Origin: Heloderma charlesbogerti
Taxonomy: Eukaryota; Chordata; Lepidosauria; Squamata; Helodermatidae
Length of the DNA: 64,000 nt
Assembly: GCA_026122225.1 (NCBI GenBank)
Contig: JANEZZ010001852.1
Span: 466,169 to 530,168 of the forward strand
Direction: 5' to 3'
The notes beneath the pieces are model-generated. The model saw nothing but the letters and a program-made list of their open reading frames with translations. It ran no database searches and had not been told where the DNA came from. This document shows, one piece after another, positions 35,238 through 46,417 of this stretch; position 1 is the first letter of the stretch; each line of letters begins with the position of its first letter. Made by a program: the position numbers and the translations under genes.

Positions 35238-36639
35238 TATGCCGAAACAGAGGCAGAAGACATATGTACTGATCAGTTTAAACCCACCAGGGGAATATAA
35301 AATTATTTCCAGCTAGGTTTATACAGTCAGATTACGTATACAACTAGCACTAAATCTAAATTTTACTTTGAGTTTTGGTCTCCATTTCAGAAAGCCATTT
35401 TGTGCCCTGGAATACGAATTCTTTCTATTGTTTGTCATCATGCAAAGACAGAAAGGGGGATAGAACAAATTCTCCTTGATGCATTTATTTATCTTCACAT
35501 CCACAAGCTGGCTGGAAGAAGGTGCCTAGTCACTTTGGTAGAGTTATCTGCAGTAACACATCTATGGATGCATTTCAGCAATGGGGCTGCTTTCCAGTGT
35601 TAGGATATCCATAGATGTGTTACCAGAAATAACTCGTTTACAAGCCTGTAGATAGGGGTAGGCTGAGGCGGGTGGCTGCCCCCGGCCAAAATTTTCTGTC
35701 CCCCCACATTTTTTGTTTACAAACAAATAATTAAAAAACAGTTTACAATTTTGTCTTTAATAGACCTGCAAACCCAATGAACTGCCCCTCCCTCCTACTT
35801 TTTTGGAGTCCCCACCAGAAATGTTAGGCTGGCTATGGGCCTGCTACTTTATGCGCCAAAGCACATGTTTGGGGGATATTTGTTGTGCTCTCCATGCATA
35901 CACATGCACATACAAAAGGTGTGCTTTAAAATCTGCTAATTCACCACAGCTAAACACCATGGACCTACCATTAGCAGACAAGGCCTCCAAGACACTTGAG
36001 GTCCTTTCAGATGCACTTTAGCCACTGCATCATCCTCATCATCATGGTAAGCACTGAGGCCAAAGTCACAGAAGCAAGGAAATGACCACTCCAATGTTTA
36101 GTTCTCTTTCTTCATCTCGATACCCATCATGCCATTACACAACAGTCATGACTTATGTCTGCCTTAGTTTGTATGCAAAAATTCCACTAGCTTCACCACC
36201 TTTACTCACAGATAAACTGGATTTTCCTTAGATACTTACGGACTGACTCAGTGACATGACTCAGGCTACATGACTGACTCAGATTGCTCAGTGATCCTGA
36301 TATTGGCAGGTCTAGTCCAAATTCCAGAGAGGTAGGCATTTAAGTCTTAGAGCAAAACAAAAAAGAGTCCTACGGCACCTTAAAAGCTAATGGATTTATT
36401 GTGGCATACACTTTTGTGGACTACATGTTACAATCTGTGAAATTCCTATGAAAAGTTCGAGTATATATAATGCATAATGATCATTTACAACAGCAATAAC
36501 TGATCATAACACAATTTTCCTAGCTTTAGCAGATTAATTTACCACTTGCAGTGGGAAAGAAAACCTTGGTCTTGATTGAGTCCTAAACAAATAAAATCTA
36601 AATGACTGAATCAAATTTATTGGATTATAATTTATAATT
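35238..36639. other. mostly unassigned sequence
   Basis: 35644-35852 looks like a repeat fragment (GGGGTAGGCTGAGGCGGG on the left, GCTGGCTATGGGCCTG on the right), but the ends do not form a clear inverted repeat. A GACTGACTCAGTGACATGAC-type microrepeat lies near 36240-36290. Confidence 0.4.
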
Positions 36640-36887
36640 TATTTCATTTTTTAAAAAAAATTTATTTGTATACCACCTTTTTTCCTCCTTAAGGAACCTA
36701 AGTCAGTGCACATAATTCTCCTCCTCTCCATTTTAGCCTCACAACAACAACCCTGTGAGGTGGGTTGGGCTGAGAGTCTGTGACTGTCCCAAAGTCACCC
36801 AGTGAGCTTTCATGGCCGAGTGAGAACTAGAACCCGGATTTCCCAACTCCCAGTCCAACACTATAGCCATTACACCACACTGGCTCA
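36640..36887 (-). mobile_element. tRNA-derived SINE with MIR/CORE-like middle, copy 2
   Basis: Same layout as 12387-12631: minus-strand head ending at 36887 (GAGCCAGTGTGGTGTAATGG) and a central GGTGACTTTGGGACAGTCAC. The tail is more diverged than in the other two copies, with GGAGGAAAAAAGGTGGTATA. Confidence 0.75.
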
Positions 36888-37544
36888 GTAATGCTGATAC
36901 TATTCATTTCTATGGAATCACTCTCCATTTTGAAACTCTGCTTCTGAAGAGGAGTTCTAAAGTATCTTGGTTTGTAGGATGGGGAAGATGGTTTCCGAAA
37001 CTGAAATAAGATTACAGTTCTTATCAAGGCTGCAAGAAGATCACTCCCTCTATTTCTGAACTTCAGAAGTAAGTGTTGATCATTGTGTGGCCCAAACAAC
37101 AACACCCATGCACAAAAGCGAGCATCAGCAGACTCAGGGGAACCCCAAGGTTTGCAGAAATACCAAAAAAACCCCAAGGAAAAAAACTCAGGGTTCAGAA
37201 TACTGAACAGAACAATCCACTCTGCAACAACATTTTGCTACAGGCCCTATTTGTTCAGGTATATTTCTGAATTAGGGAAAGTTGATTTCCCATTCAGGTT
37301 TGGAGAGTCTTGCAGTCAGGAGTCATCCTCTGTTTGCCCATATGTTTTTAATCTTTTTCCATGGGAGGATAATATTAATGAGAAAGCAATTTTGCATTTA
37401 CTTATATGAAAAGTAATTAATATAGAAACTTGATCTCATCTATACTAGCCTTTCATTATTGTTCATCAATTAGTCATTAGTATTACTAATAATGTATTAG
37501 TAATCATAAGTACACATGTGTAGAATGGACGGTATTTATATTTT

Positions 37545-37740
37545 TATTTGTTGCGATCAAAACAACATTTTGTGATATGGGATGCTTTTAGACAAGGCTT
37601 TTATTGTGCAATCACTCTGCCTTGTTCACAGAACTTTATGGGGAGTGGGGGCAGATGTAGTTGCTTTCCATTTGTAATTCTGCCATGTTTTCCCACTGTT
37701 TCTTCTGTCTTTTTTCTTTCCATTACGGGAGGAAAAAAAC
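37545..37740 (+). repeat. dispersed repeat block, copy 1
   Basis: ATGGGATGCTTTTAGACAAG followed by GCTTTTATTGTGCAATC resembles 63460-63530 (ATGGGATGCTTCTAGCTGAG, GCTTTTATCGTTTAATT). Only a diverged similarity of about 70 bp could be followed. The family is unknown. Confidence 0.45.
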
Positions 37741-37751
37741 AAAACATTGCC

Positions 37752-37995
37752 TTTTATTTATTTATTTATTGCATTTATACCCCGCCTTTTTTCCTCTTGG
37801 AAGGAACCCAAGGCGGCTTACATTCTCCTCCTCCTCTCCATTTTATCCTCACAACAACAACCCTGTGAGGTGGGTTGGGCTGAGAGTCTGTGACTGGCCC
37901 AAAGTCACCCAGTGAGCTTCCATGGCCGAGTGGGGCTAGAACCCGGATTTCCCAGCTCCTAGTCCAACACTCTTGCCACTACACCACACTGGCTC
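37752..37995 (-). mobile_element. tRNA-derived SINE with MIR/CORE-like middle, copy 3
   Basis: Same layout as 12387-12631 and very close to it in sequence, including the (AAATA)n tail at 37752-37772 and the head GAGCCAGTGTGGTGTAGTGG at the right end. Confidence 0.8.
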
Positions 37996-38350
37996 TTGAT
38001 TGGTAGCACTAAAAGCCCTCCATCTGGAAGCACCCATGGTGGTAGAACTTCCAGCAACCAGAGTCTTCAACTTATGTCTACAATCTACCACTGATTGTGG
38101 CTACTAACCATATCAGAGGAGATGGGATATACTTAAAGATCATGGACTGATAGAAGCTGCACTCTCTGTCTCCAAACTCAGTCAATGAACTTAAGGATTT
38201 AAAGGCAATGTTCAGTAGCATTAGAAACTGTGGGTTTATGAGAAGAAAAATCCTGTTGGAAGTCAGTTTACTAGTAGTATTCCCAAATTTCTATAGTGGG
38301 CTTGTCCACATATGCATAAACTTTGTAGTAAAACAGTATGAGGAAACATA
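37996..38350. other. unassigned sequence
   Basis: No recognised features. Confidence 0.5.
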
Positions 38351-38358
38351 CTAGTTAC

Positions 38359-38733
38359 TAGGAATGGCCAAATCTGTCAATTTTGGTTTTCCTCTGTTTC
38401 TATTTTTTTCAATCTAAAGTTCATTCCATCTCATTTCTGCATCAGTCTGTAATTTTTTTTAAAGTCCATGTGAAATTTCATAGGTATTTTCATGCTCACT
38501 TCTCCTAATATATGCATTTTTGTATACAGTGTTGCCTAATCCCTCTAATAGAATGTATTTTGGTATATTATTTTAACTCATATACACTTTTTGTGTACAA
38601 TTTTTGATCAGAGAACTGCATCACAAAATTCAAAGAAGTGCAAATACTGACAGATAACTGTGGTTTGGTTTGCAAGTTGGTTTGGGAAATGTGAATTAAA
38701 ATGGGAACTAAATGAATTGCTCCCTTATCTCTA
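38359..38733 (+). mobile_element. AT-rich hAT-like MITE, copy 2
   Basis: It begins TAGGAATGGCC and ends CTTATCTCTA. The flanks CTAGTTAC and GTAGTTAC match at 7 of 8 positions. The interior carries CTCCTAATATATGCATTTTT and GAGAACTGCATCACAAAATT, the same family as 1075-1381 and, inverted, 52031-52398. Confidence 0.7.
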
Positions 38734-39106
38734 GTAGTTACTAGATTTAGTCATGCATAACAATGCTGCCACTATAATGCACCATGCTGGGAATGGAGAG
38801 AAAGGAAATATCCTCTTGTTCTTTCTTATGAGGAAGGGAGCAGACCCAGTAGTATCAATGCATACAGAAGATTGTTGATAAAGAATAGCTCGGTGACAGA
38901 GCACATGTTTTGCATGCAGAAGATCCCAGGGTCAATGTCTGCTGTTTCCAGTTTAAGAGGATCATGTAAAGGTAATATGGAAGTGCTCTCTCTGGCTGAG
39001 AGTCTGGAGAGCCACTGCTCACTGAAGTAGACAATTCTGAGCTAGACAAATAATCTGACCCAGTATAACACAGCTTCCTCACCTGTGGAGGAGAACACAA
39101 GCTAGG
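38734..39106. other. unassigned sequence
   Basis: No recognised features. Confidence 0.45.
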
Positions 39107-39242
39107 CAGGGATGGGCAATTTGTGGCCCTCCAGACATTTTGGCCGACAACTCCGATCAACCCTAGCCAGCTCAGCCAATGGTGAGGGATCATGGAAATT
39201 TCAGGCCCAAACATCTAGAGGGCCACAAGTTGCCCATTCCTG
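39107..39242. mobile_element. hAT-like MITE of the CAGGGGTGGGCAA class
   Basis: It opens CAGGGATGGGCAATTTG and closes CAAGTTGCCCATTCCTG, with GGCCCTCCAGACATTTTGGC inside. The flanking AGCTAG is shared on both sides, close to an 8-bp duplication. Same family as 9643-9777 and 46033-46157. Confidence 0.82.
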
Positions 39243-39360
39243 AGCTAGAGTTTCTTGCAGCACTGAACAACTACCCATCTGCTGGCTAGTAGCTACTCCT
39301 GTTCTCCAATGGTTGGTTTCTGTATCTCAAATGCTTCAACCTGCACAGAAGCTATACTGT

Positions 39361-39430
39361 AGCCTTCCCCAACCTGGTGCCCTCCAGATGTGTTGGACCA
39401 CAACTCCCACAATTCCCAGGCAGCATGGGA
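39361..39430. mobile_element. left half of a CTTCCCCAACCTGGTG MITE
   Basis: CCTTCCCCAACCTGGTGCCC is followed by GTTGGACCACAACTCCCACA. The right half is missing or decayed. A full copy is at 7050-7142. Confidence 0.6.
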
Positions 39431-40629
39431 ATTGTCAGCATGTTATACTGACTTGGAAATTAAGTTTTCTAATCCCATATGCTTGTGTATGTATGAGCTG
39501 GCTATGGCACTCTGTAGTGGGGAAAGAAACTTTGCACATGCCCAGAAGCATTCTCCATATTGTTACTTCACATATTCCAGTAAAGCTGAAATAAGTTCTG
39601 AGTCTTGAGTGATCCTAGGCTTCAGTGCCTGAAAGATCAATGGCAGGTCATAAAGCAATCACTAACACAATTTCCTAAAAATTATGTGGATAATTTCCAA
39701 GTCAAATCAGTGATCAGTGACCATACGTAAGGGCCATATTAATAAACTAATTCTCCAGTAAGCACTTCCTACCACTGCTTTCTAGCATTTCTTTTATTAC
39801 AACAGCAATATATGCCTCTGGGACAACATAGTAGGCATGACGTGGGAGATCTCCAATTAGGATCTCCCTTCAAAAACCCAACTCTAATTAGCAGCCACAT
39901 GTTACTGCTTTAGGGGAGTGGTACCCGGAGAGAACGTGTTTAACACTTTCCTCTCAATGTAACCCACCTCTCAAAGCTGTGAAGAGGGGAAAGACAGGTA
40001 CAGCATCTAAACCTGAATTTGTTTTTCTTTGCAGAAAAAAATCAGAGCTTTAGAAATTAGGGCGGGGGGACACAACTTACATCAAGGAAAGGACATGGGA
40101 TGAGATGGCTAAACACCCAATCCAAGACAACCATTTTCCTGATCTTCAAAGCAGATGTATGGGGCTGCTAATTAGTAAAGAAGTAGAAGAAATCATAAAC
40201 AGATGTCCCATGAGTCTACTGTGGTCCTGACTTTCCCCAGTTTACAAAAATGTGTGGTTTTCCAAAAGTAGAGTTTTCAACTGACTTTGCTCTTTTCACT
40301 AAGTTGAGTGATCATAAATCTTATCCTGCTCTAAAGGATAGCAAACCTAGTGCTCCGCTCCAGTAAAAGCAAAGGAAGAGATATGCATGTGTATTTAAGA
40401 TTTTTAAAAGCATAGTCCCTTGGGTGGATTCAAATGAACACTTTCAGGATGGAAGCCACTTAAGGATACCATGTGATGGCTGTTTTCTATGGAGAGATGA
40501 CTGTCAGGTCAAGTTCAAATATAAGCCGTTCCCCCATGATCAGTTTTGCACACATTGCATTGGTAATACTGATGTTCACTCAAATCACATACCAGTAGCC
40601 CAATGCTTGAATTATGGGATAGCGGTAAG
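39431..40629. other. unassigned sequence
   Basis: A 35-bp block at 40340-40374 (containing CTAGTGCTCCGCTCCAG) is repeated at 42620-42654 with one difference. Otherwise not recognised. Confidence 0.45.
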
Positions 40630-40945
40630 GAGGAGCCCTATTCAGGTGTTCTCTATCTGGGGCTAATAAACATGTGAGGAAAGGGAGTCTGCTAGCCCTG
40701 CCCCCCTCTGTCATCACATTCATTGCCCCCTACTTGTGGAGGGTGACTGTCTGAAGAGGAGAGCAATCTTGAACACTGATCTTCCAGCATTCTCAGTCCC
40801 ACGGAGAGCCTCCACCTCTTCAGAAAGTCACCTTCTACAAGTAGAGGGCAATGAATGTAACAATGGAGGGGAGGAGCTAACGCATTCTCTCTCCTAATAT
40901 GTTGATCAGTCACAACATGTAAAATGTCTGAATAGGGCTAGGCTC
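40630..40945. mobile_element. foldback element, about 316 bp
   Basis: AGCCCTATTCAGG on the left pairs with CTGAATAGGGCT at 40928-40939. The arms continue with CATTCATTGCCCCCTACTTG against CTACAAGTAGAGGGCAATGA. The apex is near 40760-40790. No target duplication was confirmed. Confidence 0.75.
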
Positions 40946-41436
40946 TTAATGAAACCCACAAGTCCCATCTCCTGACTACTTCCAATTTAGCCAAATCATG
41001 GCCCCCACAGCCTTCTAAAAACAATACCTGAGGGGGTTGGTGCAAAAGGTAAGGAGATTTAGCCCCTTTCTGAGCACTGCAGCATCCCACATTTTCTTTG
41101 AGGGCACTGATACAAGAGGTATGCTCATGATGCAGATCTCAAGATGTTACCAACACAATATGGGAGCAAACCACAAGTTCTTGACATCTACAAAGGTTGC
41201 ATTTGAATCAGGTCTCAGTAGCCTCTGGTTATGCAATGAGGCAAACATTTCCATGCTCGATCTAGGTTCCTAGCTTCTGGAGCCATTCTGGGACTGTGGT
41301 AATGTCTGCTGCTCTGTGTGGCCAGTGAAGGACACTGATGACATCCTCACCCTGCATCTAAACTAGCTGCATAGTACATTGTTAAGGCTGCAATTTTAAG
41401 CACCTACTAGGGAGAAATTTCCATTGAACTCAGTGA

Positions 41437-41729
41437 CAGGGACGGTCCTACCATTGGATAGAGTGAGGCAGCTGCTTCAGGTGACTCATACTAAGCAGCA
41501 CGGAAAATGGCAGTGAGGTGCCGGAGGGCAGAGCTGTGTGCGCCATGTGGCCTGCCCTGCTCCTCCTTAACTTGCCTACTGCCTTCAGGCGGGGCAGAGG
41601 ACACTGTTCTGTCACAACTGTTGAAGTCAGATTCAACTTCCATTTTGGTCAGCTTTTGTACACAGAATTGGGAAGTGGGTGCCATCTTGTCCTTCGCCCC
41701 AGGCAGCAAAATGTCTTGGGCCAGTCCTG
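41437..41729. mobile_element. hAT-like MITE, 293 bp
   Basis: The ends are CAGGGACGGTCCTACC and TGGGCCAGTCCTG. The flanks CTCAGTGA and CTCAGTGG match at 7 of 8 positions. The interior has AGAGTGAGGCAGCTGCTTCA and GGCAGCAAAATGTCTTG. A second, more decayed copy is at 61995-62254. The open frames across 41507-41938 lie mostly in this element. Confidence 0.78.
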
Positions 41730-43100
41730 CTCAGTGGCATTTACTGCCAGGTAAAGATGCTTTGGATTGTGCTTTGGCACATCTTGGTCTTCATTGCTGC
41801 AAATATTTGTTTGAATCCACAGTGACCTTTCCTGGAAAGGAAAGGAGTGCTTCAACATTTAGCTCGCACTGCCTTCTTAATGAAAATGGCTGCCTCTGTA
41901 GACCACAATCGCAACATCTTACTGGAGAAGAACTGTGAGTGAAGCTGCTTAATTTCTAAAACAAGTGCTCACAGGACTCAAGGTAGCCTGGCAAGCACTC
42001 TGCCTTGGAAACTATTTCTGTAATCCAAGATATGGGGGTGGAGGCCTGATTGTTATGAGAGAATGGCACTCTGGACATGTTCAAAGGCACTCTCACTTAA
42101 TAGTTAATATTACTTCACATGTTCCAAAATTCTGAAATAGGGAACTAAGCTTTGCTCAGATAAGAGGGAGAAAAGTATTGCCTAGAAGCTAGAAGAGTTG
42201 GATTAGTACCGCTGTCTTCCCTGGACTTAGATAACTCCCCAAGAGGAGTTATCAGGAGGGGAAAGCTACAGCAGCTAATTTTCCTCAACTTGCAGCCTGA
42301 CACCTACCTAAGCATGCAAAAACTTTACAAGGCACCCTTGTAATTTGACCACATACACATCACTGTAGATTTTTATACTACCTGTGGTTTAGTGCTGTCT
42401 CCAAAGTCAGAAATATCTGCTTAATCACCTCCAGGCTCCTGGCTCTGGAATTCTTTTCCTGGTTATAGGAATTCACTACAGAGAAACTGCAGTGAAGCAT
42501 CTACTGTCCAGACTCCTGATAATAATTCAGTACGGAATATAGTGGAGACCATGACGGTTAAGCACACACACACAACTAAGAAGGTTACCAGACAGTATTT
42601 TTAAACTGAAAGTGCAGGTAGCAAACCCAGTGCTCCGCTCCAGTAAAAGCAAAGCAAAAGCGGAGGGGAGAATATCGAACTCGGCTTAATCATCAACAAG
42701 ATGACAAATCTCCTGAAGGGAATATTTGTCTCAACTTTTTCAGACACTGTTCTCTCTCTCCTTCCGTTTCCCCAGCAGACTTTCAATAACTTGAGGCAGA
42801 CTGAAAATGAGACAAGAGAGCGAGAGCTGGCGATCAATCTGGAGATCCACGTCCAAAAGGAATCTAACGAAAGTTTGGCGCCGGAATAAAACATCGGGTA
42901 TAAAAAAATATATAGGACCAGGGAAGAAGGCAAAAAATAACACGAAGTCGCTTAAGAGGGAAGGAGAGCCAACCATCCCGATTTTCGCTGAAAAGCCGAT
43001 TCTAGCCTCAGAATGGGATGATAGATACTCCGAACACGCAAACCGTATTAAGAACATCTGCAGGTTCAAACCGCAGATAAGGAAACGTCGATGCCATTTA
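41730..43100. other. mostly unassigned sequence leading to the CpG island
   Basis: It contains the second copy of a 35-bp block (42620-42654). From about 42840 CpGs become more frequent. No gene structure was found. Confidence 0.4.
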
Positions 43101-43117
43101 TCCGGACAGTGAAAGAA

Positions 43118-43160
43118 CTCCGTAGTACTTACACCAAGGCTCCGTAGTACTTACACCAAG
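43118..43160. repeat. 22-bp tandem duplication
   Basis: CTCCGTAGTACTTACACCAAG occurs at 43118-43138 and 43140-43160, separated by a single G. Two exact copies at the island edge. Confidence 0.9.
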
Positions 43161-43295
43161 AGTTTGCCCCCTTTTCCTAACAGGCAAAAGTTTACGCTCT
43201 TGCACTACAAACTACCGAGGCTTTTGGTTATGTTTGATAAGACTTTCACGCGCTTCTCTGGCGATTCGCTTGTTGTTCATTCACCGCCCCCTTCC

Positions 43296-43315
43296 TGTAG
43301 TAGTAGTAGTAGTAT

Positions 43316-43382
<67 letters not shown>
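43296..43382. repeat. (TAG)n / (TAA)n microsatellite
   Basis: A short GTA run leads into an uninterrupted AAT trinucleotide run of about 20 units. On the minus strand it reads as an isoleucine or leucine tract, which accounts for part of a long open frame at 43277-43906. Confidence 0.95.
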
Positions 43383-43389
43383 GACTTGT

Positions 43390-44830
43390 CCCGTTGCCCT
43401 CGAACCTGCACAAGCGCCGGAGCCGCCGCCGCCGCCCCCTCAAAGATACGTACGCGCTCTCTTACGCCATCGCTCTCTTCAGGTCCTTTCCTCGGGCTCA
43501 GCTGACAAGTGGCGAAGGCGCGCGCACGCTCTGCCCGTTCTTCTGTGAAGCGCCCCCGTGAAGCCGCCGCCGAAGTGGGGCTTCTCCCAGCCGGGGTGGC
43601 GCGTCCAAGCCCTCCGAGGATCCTCTTGGCGATGGTGGGGCTGCTGCTGCTGCTGCTGCGGCAGCCGTAGTCGTGGTATTTCTGAAGGGCGTCCCCTTGC
43701 TGTGGTGCGCCAAGTCCGAGGCCGCTTTCTTCTTTCGTGCCTGGGCGAGCAAAGTTCCTATGGCAGCAGCATCCACTCACCAGGTAACGAGGTTTTCCAC
43801 AACAAACCTCCAGGTGCATATTCCTTTGGCCAGGCGCCCCCGCCCCTACTGCCCACTCTCTTTCTCTCTCCCTCGTGTGTACACGCGCGCGCGCACACAC
43901 GCGCAAGAATGACAGCAGCTACTTGCAAGAGGGGACTTGCTGAACCAAGAAGAGCAAAACGGGTCTCCAACCTTTCCAGCCCCCTTGTGGGAGGTTCTCC
44001 GCTGGAACAGTTTCCAGGGGGGCGGGGGATGGGGCGAGGAGAGACAGATGGAAAGGGAAGTTAGTGGGACGGTGTAGAAGGGGTGCCCCCCCCGCGCGCG
44101 CGCGCCCTCTCTCTGGGCCCAGAACTTCGAATCCTGCTGGAATTCCCCCTCCTCTTCCCCTCGCCCCCAGGACCCTTCCCTCGCAGCCTACAGGTTGGGC
44201 TGAAGCTGGTTTTGTGTCACGGAAAGGGTGCCCCTTGTTCAACCAGCTGCTTGCTGCTGGCCGCCTTTGGGGATGGGGAAAGTTTGCCGTCTCGTGAGGA
44301 GGAGGCGGCTCCCCTCCTGGTTCTGTCTGAGGGGGGCAGAGCGAAAAGAACAGGGCAGGCGTCCGCACGCGCCGGCCACTGCACTGCCCGCGCTTTTCGG
44401 AGGCTGTGGTGCCTGTGTGTGGACTGTCGGCGAGGGGGAGGGGAGGCAGGCAGCCGAGACGACGGGGCGAGTGAGCGCGCGCAAGGGCTGCCAGCAGCCT
44501 GGCGAGTGCCAGGTCCTAAGCGGGGGGCGGGAAACTCCGGGTCAGCGGGGGGCCCGTTAATGCAAAGCCCGAGCGAGGTTCTCCCCCTCCCATCCACACT
44601 GGCGAGTGAGTCATCCGAGCAGCCGGGAAAGCCCGTGACAGGCTGGTCGGGACACTTTCCCGTCTTCGCGAGCGATTTTCCTTCCTAGCTGTCCGCTGCA
44701 CGGCCTGAAGGCCAAATGTCCTTCTCCCTTTCCCCCTTTCTTCTCCTGCTCCTCCGCGTCGATTCCCCTGGCTATTAAACGCTAGAGAGACTTCTCTGGC
44801 GCGCACAGGCACACGCCGTCCAAAAGCAAT
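43390..44830. promoter_or_regulatory. CpG island, probable promoter of an unidentified gene
   Basis: About 1.4 kb of G+C-rich sequence with dense CpGs (for example GCGCGCGCGCGCCC near 44092-44106), and GC-box-like GGGGCGGGGG near 44019. It carries no transposon termini, unlike the GC-rich MITEs in this window. This fits a host promoter/first-exon island. I found no supported coding exon in it: the longest frames are composition artefacts, and the minus-strand frame at 43498-43776 has only a GTG directly after an in-frame stop. A donor-like GTGAGT reads on the minus strand just before it (about 43779-43784). Direction of transcription is not decided by the sequence. Confidence 0.7.
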
Positions 44831-45093
44831 TCCGGAAAAGGGACACGTCATAAAATTCATTTTAAAGGTTGCAGGCCAAGCTGGACAGGAAGAGGATAAA
44901 AAGGAAAAAGAAATGGGTTTCAAGTTAGTGCCCAGATTCTTTCGCTGTCTCAAACTGACAGTGAAACGGCTTTAGGAGCATCTGACTGTTGGGCTACTGA
45001 GGAACACGCAACGCAGTCCTACAACTGCTCAGAAATCCAACTAACTTCAGCGGAGCTTACTTCCACGTACGTGTCCACAGGATTACAGACTTA
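44831..45093. other. unassigned sequence
   Basis: A transition from the CpG island to ordinary AT-richer sequence, with no recognised features. Confidence 0.5.
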
Positions 45094-45180
45094 CAGTACG
45101 ATCCTATACATGTCTGCTTAGAAGCAAGTCCCACTGAATCCAATAAGACTTACTCTCAGGTAAGTATAGGACTGCAGCCG
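45094..45180. mobile_element. PIF/Harbinger-like 87-bp MITE
   Basis: CAGTACGATCCTATACATG on the left and GTATAGGACTGCAGCCG on the right, with AAGCAAGTCCCACTGAATCC in the middle. The left flank is TTA, the right flank TAA. Same family as 45460-45549, 57944-58023 and the split copy at 54102-56023. Confidence 0.7.
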
Positions 45181-45459
45181 TAAATACCTTGTTGGATTAC
45201 AGGCCAGAACCCAACTTTTTATTCGTGTTTTAGGGGTCCTTTCTGTGGTTTGAATTATGGAGACAAAGGTAGGGAGCGTAATAAAAACCACATGCCCCAT
45301 CCCCTAAATCTGCCCAACTTTAGCCAATCATAGGTCCCTCCATAGCGCTCTAAAAAAGATATCTACATGGCCATAACAAAAGGTAAAAGGGACCCTGCAC
45401 CCTTTGTCTGCCCTGTGATTCAAGCACTGGTATAACTCCAAGAACAATGCTGACGCTAA
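45181..45459. other. unassigned sequence
   Basis: No recognised features. Confidence 0.45.
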
Positions 45460-45549
45460 GCATGCAATCCTATATATGTTTACACGCAGCTAATCCCCAA
45501 TATATTCAATGAGAGTTCTTCCCAGGTAAATGTGTATAGGATTGCAGCC
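45460..45549. mobile_element. PIF/Harbinger-like 90-bp MITE
   Basis: GCATGCAATCCTATATATG on the left and TGTATAGGATTGCAGCC on the right, with TAA on both sides (45457-45459, 45550-45552). Confidence 0.75.
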
Positions 45550-45627
45550 TAAATGTTAGAAGTAGTTATTTCAAAATATTACAACTGGAAAAGTTGTAGC
45601 AATTTTTAAGGTGATATTGTGGGGTAC

Positions 45628-45692
45628 TTTATTATATTTATTATATTTATTTATTATTTCTATGCCGCCCAATAACCAAAGCTATTTGGGCT
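45628..45692 (-). mobile_element. L2/CR1-type LINE 3' end
   Basis: TTTATTTATTATTTCTATGC is followed by CGCCCAATAACCAAAGC, the reverse of the GGGCGGTATAGAAAT 3' hairpin and tail. Confidence 0.6.
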
Positions 45693-46032
45693 GTTACTTT
45701 TGTGACCATAGGCGAGTAGAGTGTGTATATAAAATACACTTTTGCAGATGACAAATTCCAGCCATAAATACTTTGCTAATCTGAAGAAATGTGTTTGGGG
45801 GATTAAAGAAAATTAATATTTTATTAGTCATCTCCTACAAAAAAAATCAGAGTTGCTAGATTTATTCCTGACGAGGCTCCTGTAACTTCTACAGCTTTAT
45901 GATAAGCACAAAATTCAGCAGTGACACTTTTTAGGGTGATGGGGAAAGTTATGCCTGCTAAATTTCCTTCAATTACACAACTATTAAAAGCACAGGAAAC
46001 TGCCAGGGAAGAAAGCTGACATTTTTATCCGG
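45693..46032. other. unassigned sequence
   Basis: No recognised features. Confidence 0.45.
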
Positions 46033-46157
46033 CAGGGGTGGCCCTCCAGATGCTTTGGCCTACAACTCCCATCAGCCCTAGCCAGCCTAGCCAATGGTGA
46101 CAGCTCATGGGTGTTATAGACCAAAACATCTGGAGGGCCACAAGTTGCCCACCCCTC
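46033..46157. mobile_element. hAT-like MITE of the CAGGGGTGGGCAA class
   Basis: It starts CAGGGGTGGCCCTCCAG, with a few bases missing after GGGGTGG, and ends CAAGTTGCCCACCCCTC. The interior has GCCTACAACTCCCATCAGCC, as at 9643-9777. Confidence 0.75.
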
Positions 46158-46257
46158 CGCACCTTGTATAGTTCCTTTAGAGTTCTGACTGGTTCTGACT
46201 GAAACCCGGAATGGATTCACTGCCCCACTGACACGGGAGCTACCAGTCTCCACTGCT
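46158..46257. mobile_element. right half of a CAGTGGAGGCTGGTG hAT-like MITE
   Basis: TCCTTTAGAGTTCTGACTG, a GATTCACTGCCCCACTGACA phrase and CAGTCTCCACTG match the right half of the 26952-27139 element. The left half is missing, perhaps removed when the adjacent MITE arrived. Confidence 0.65.
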
Positions 46258-46417
46258 CAGATCTACTCCAAGTGCATGGGAGGTGCTGTTTTAATTCCCA
46301 CAATGAGCTGGGGCACCACTACTTTGGGGGCTTTGTTGAAAATGAAAATAGCAGCACCTAGACACAGTTGCCCAGCACTGATCAGGGTGACCCCCCCCAA
46401 TTAAATGGAGCCCCAGG

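Noticed and set aside
35644..35852. Possible hAT-like element (GGGGTAGGCTGAGG ... GGCTATGGGCCTG)
   Set aside because: The ends do not form an inverted repeat and no duplication was found, so it was left unassigned.
41507..41938. 143-codon plus-strand frame
   Set aside because: More than half lies inside the hAT-like MITE 41437-41729, and a related decayed copy at 61995-62254 shows no conserved frame.
43498..43776. Minus-strand 92-codon frame that looks protein-like (LAQARKKKAASDLAHH, alanine tract)
   Set aside because: It begins at a GTG directly after an in-frame stop, no acceptor was found, and the alanine run is a CAG/GCC trinucleotide artefact. Kept only as a note under the CpG island.
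43277..43906. 209-codon minus-strand frame in the CpG island
   Set aside because: It ends in an isoleucine tract made by the TAA microsatellite and begins in CACG/GCGC dinucleotide sequence. The composition explains the openness, and there is no domain or start context.
44083..44688. 201-codon plus-strand frame in the CpG island
   Set aside because: G+C-rich DNA with few stops. Several overlapping frames on both strands are equally open and none has motifs.
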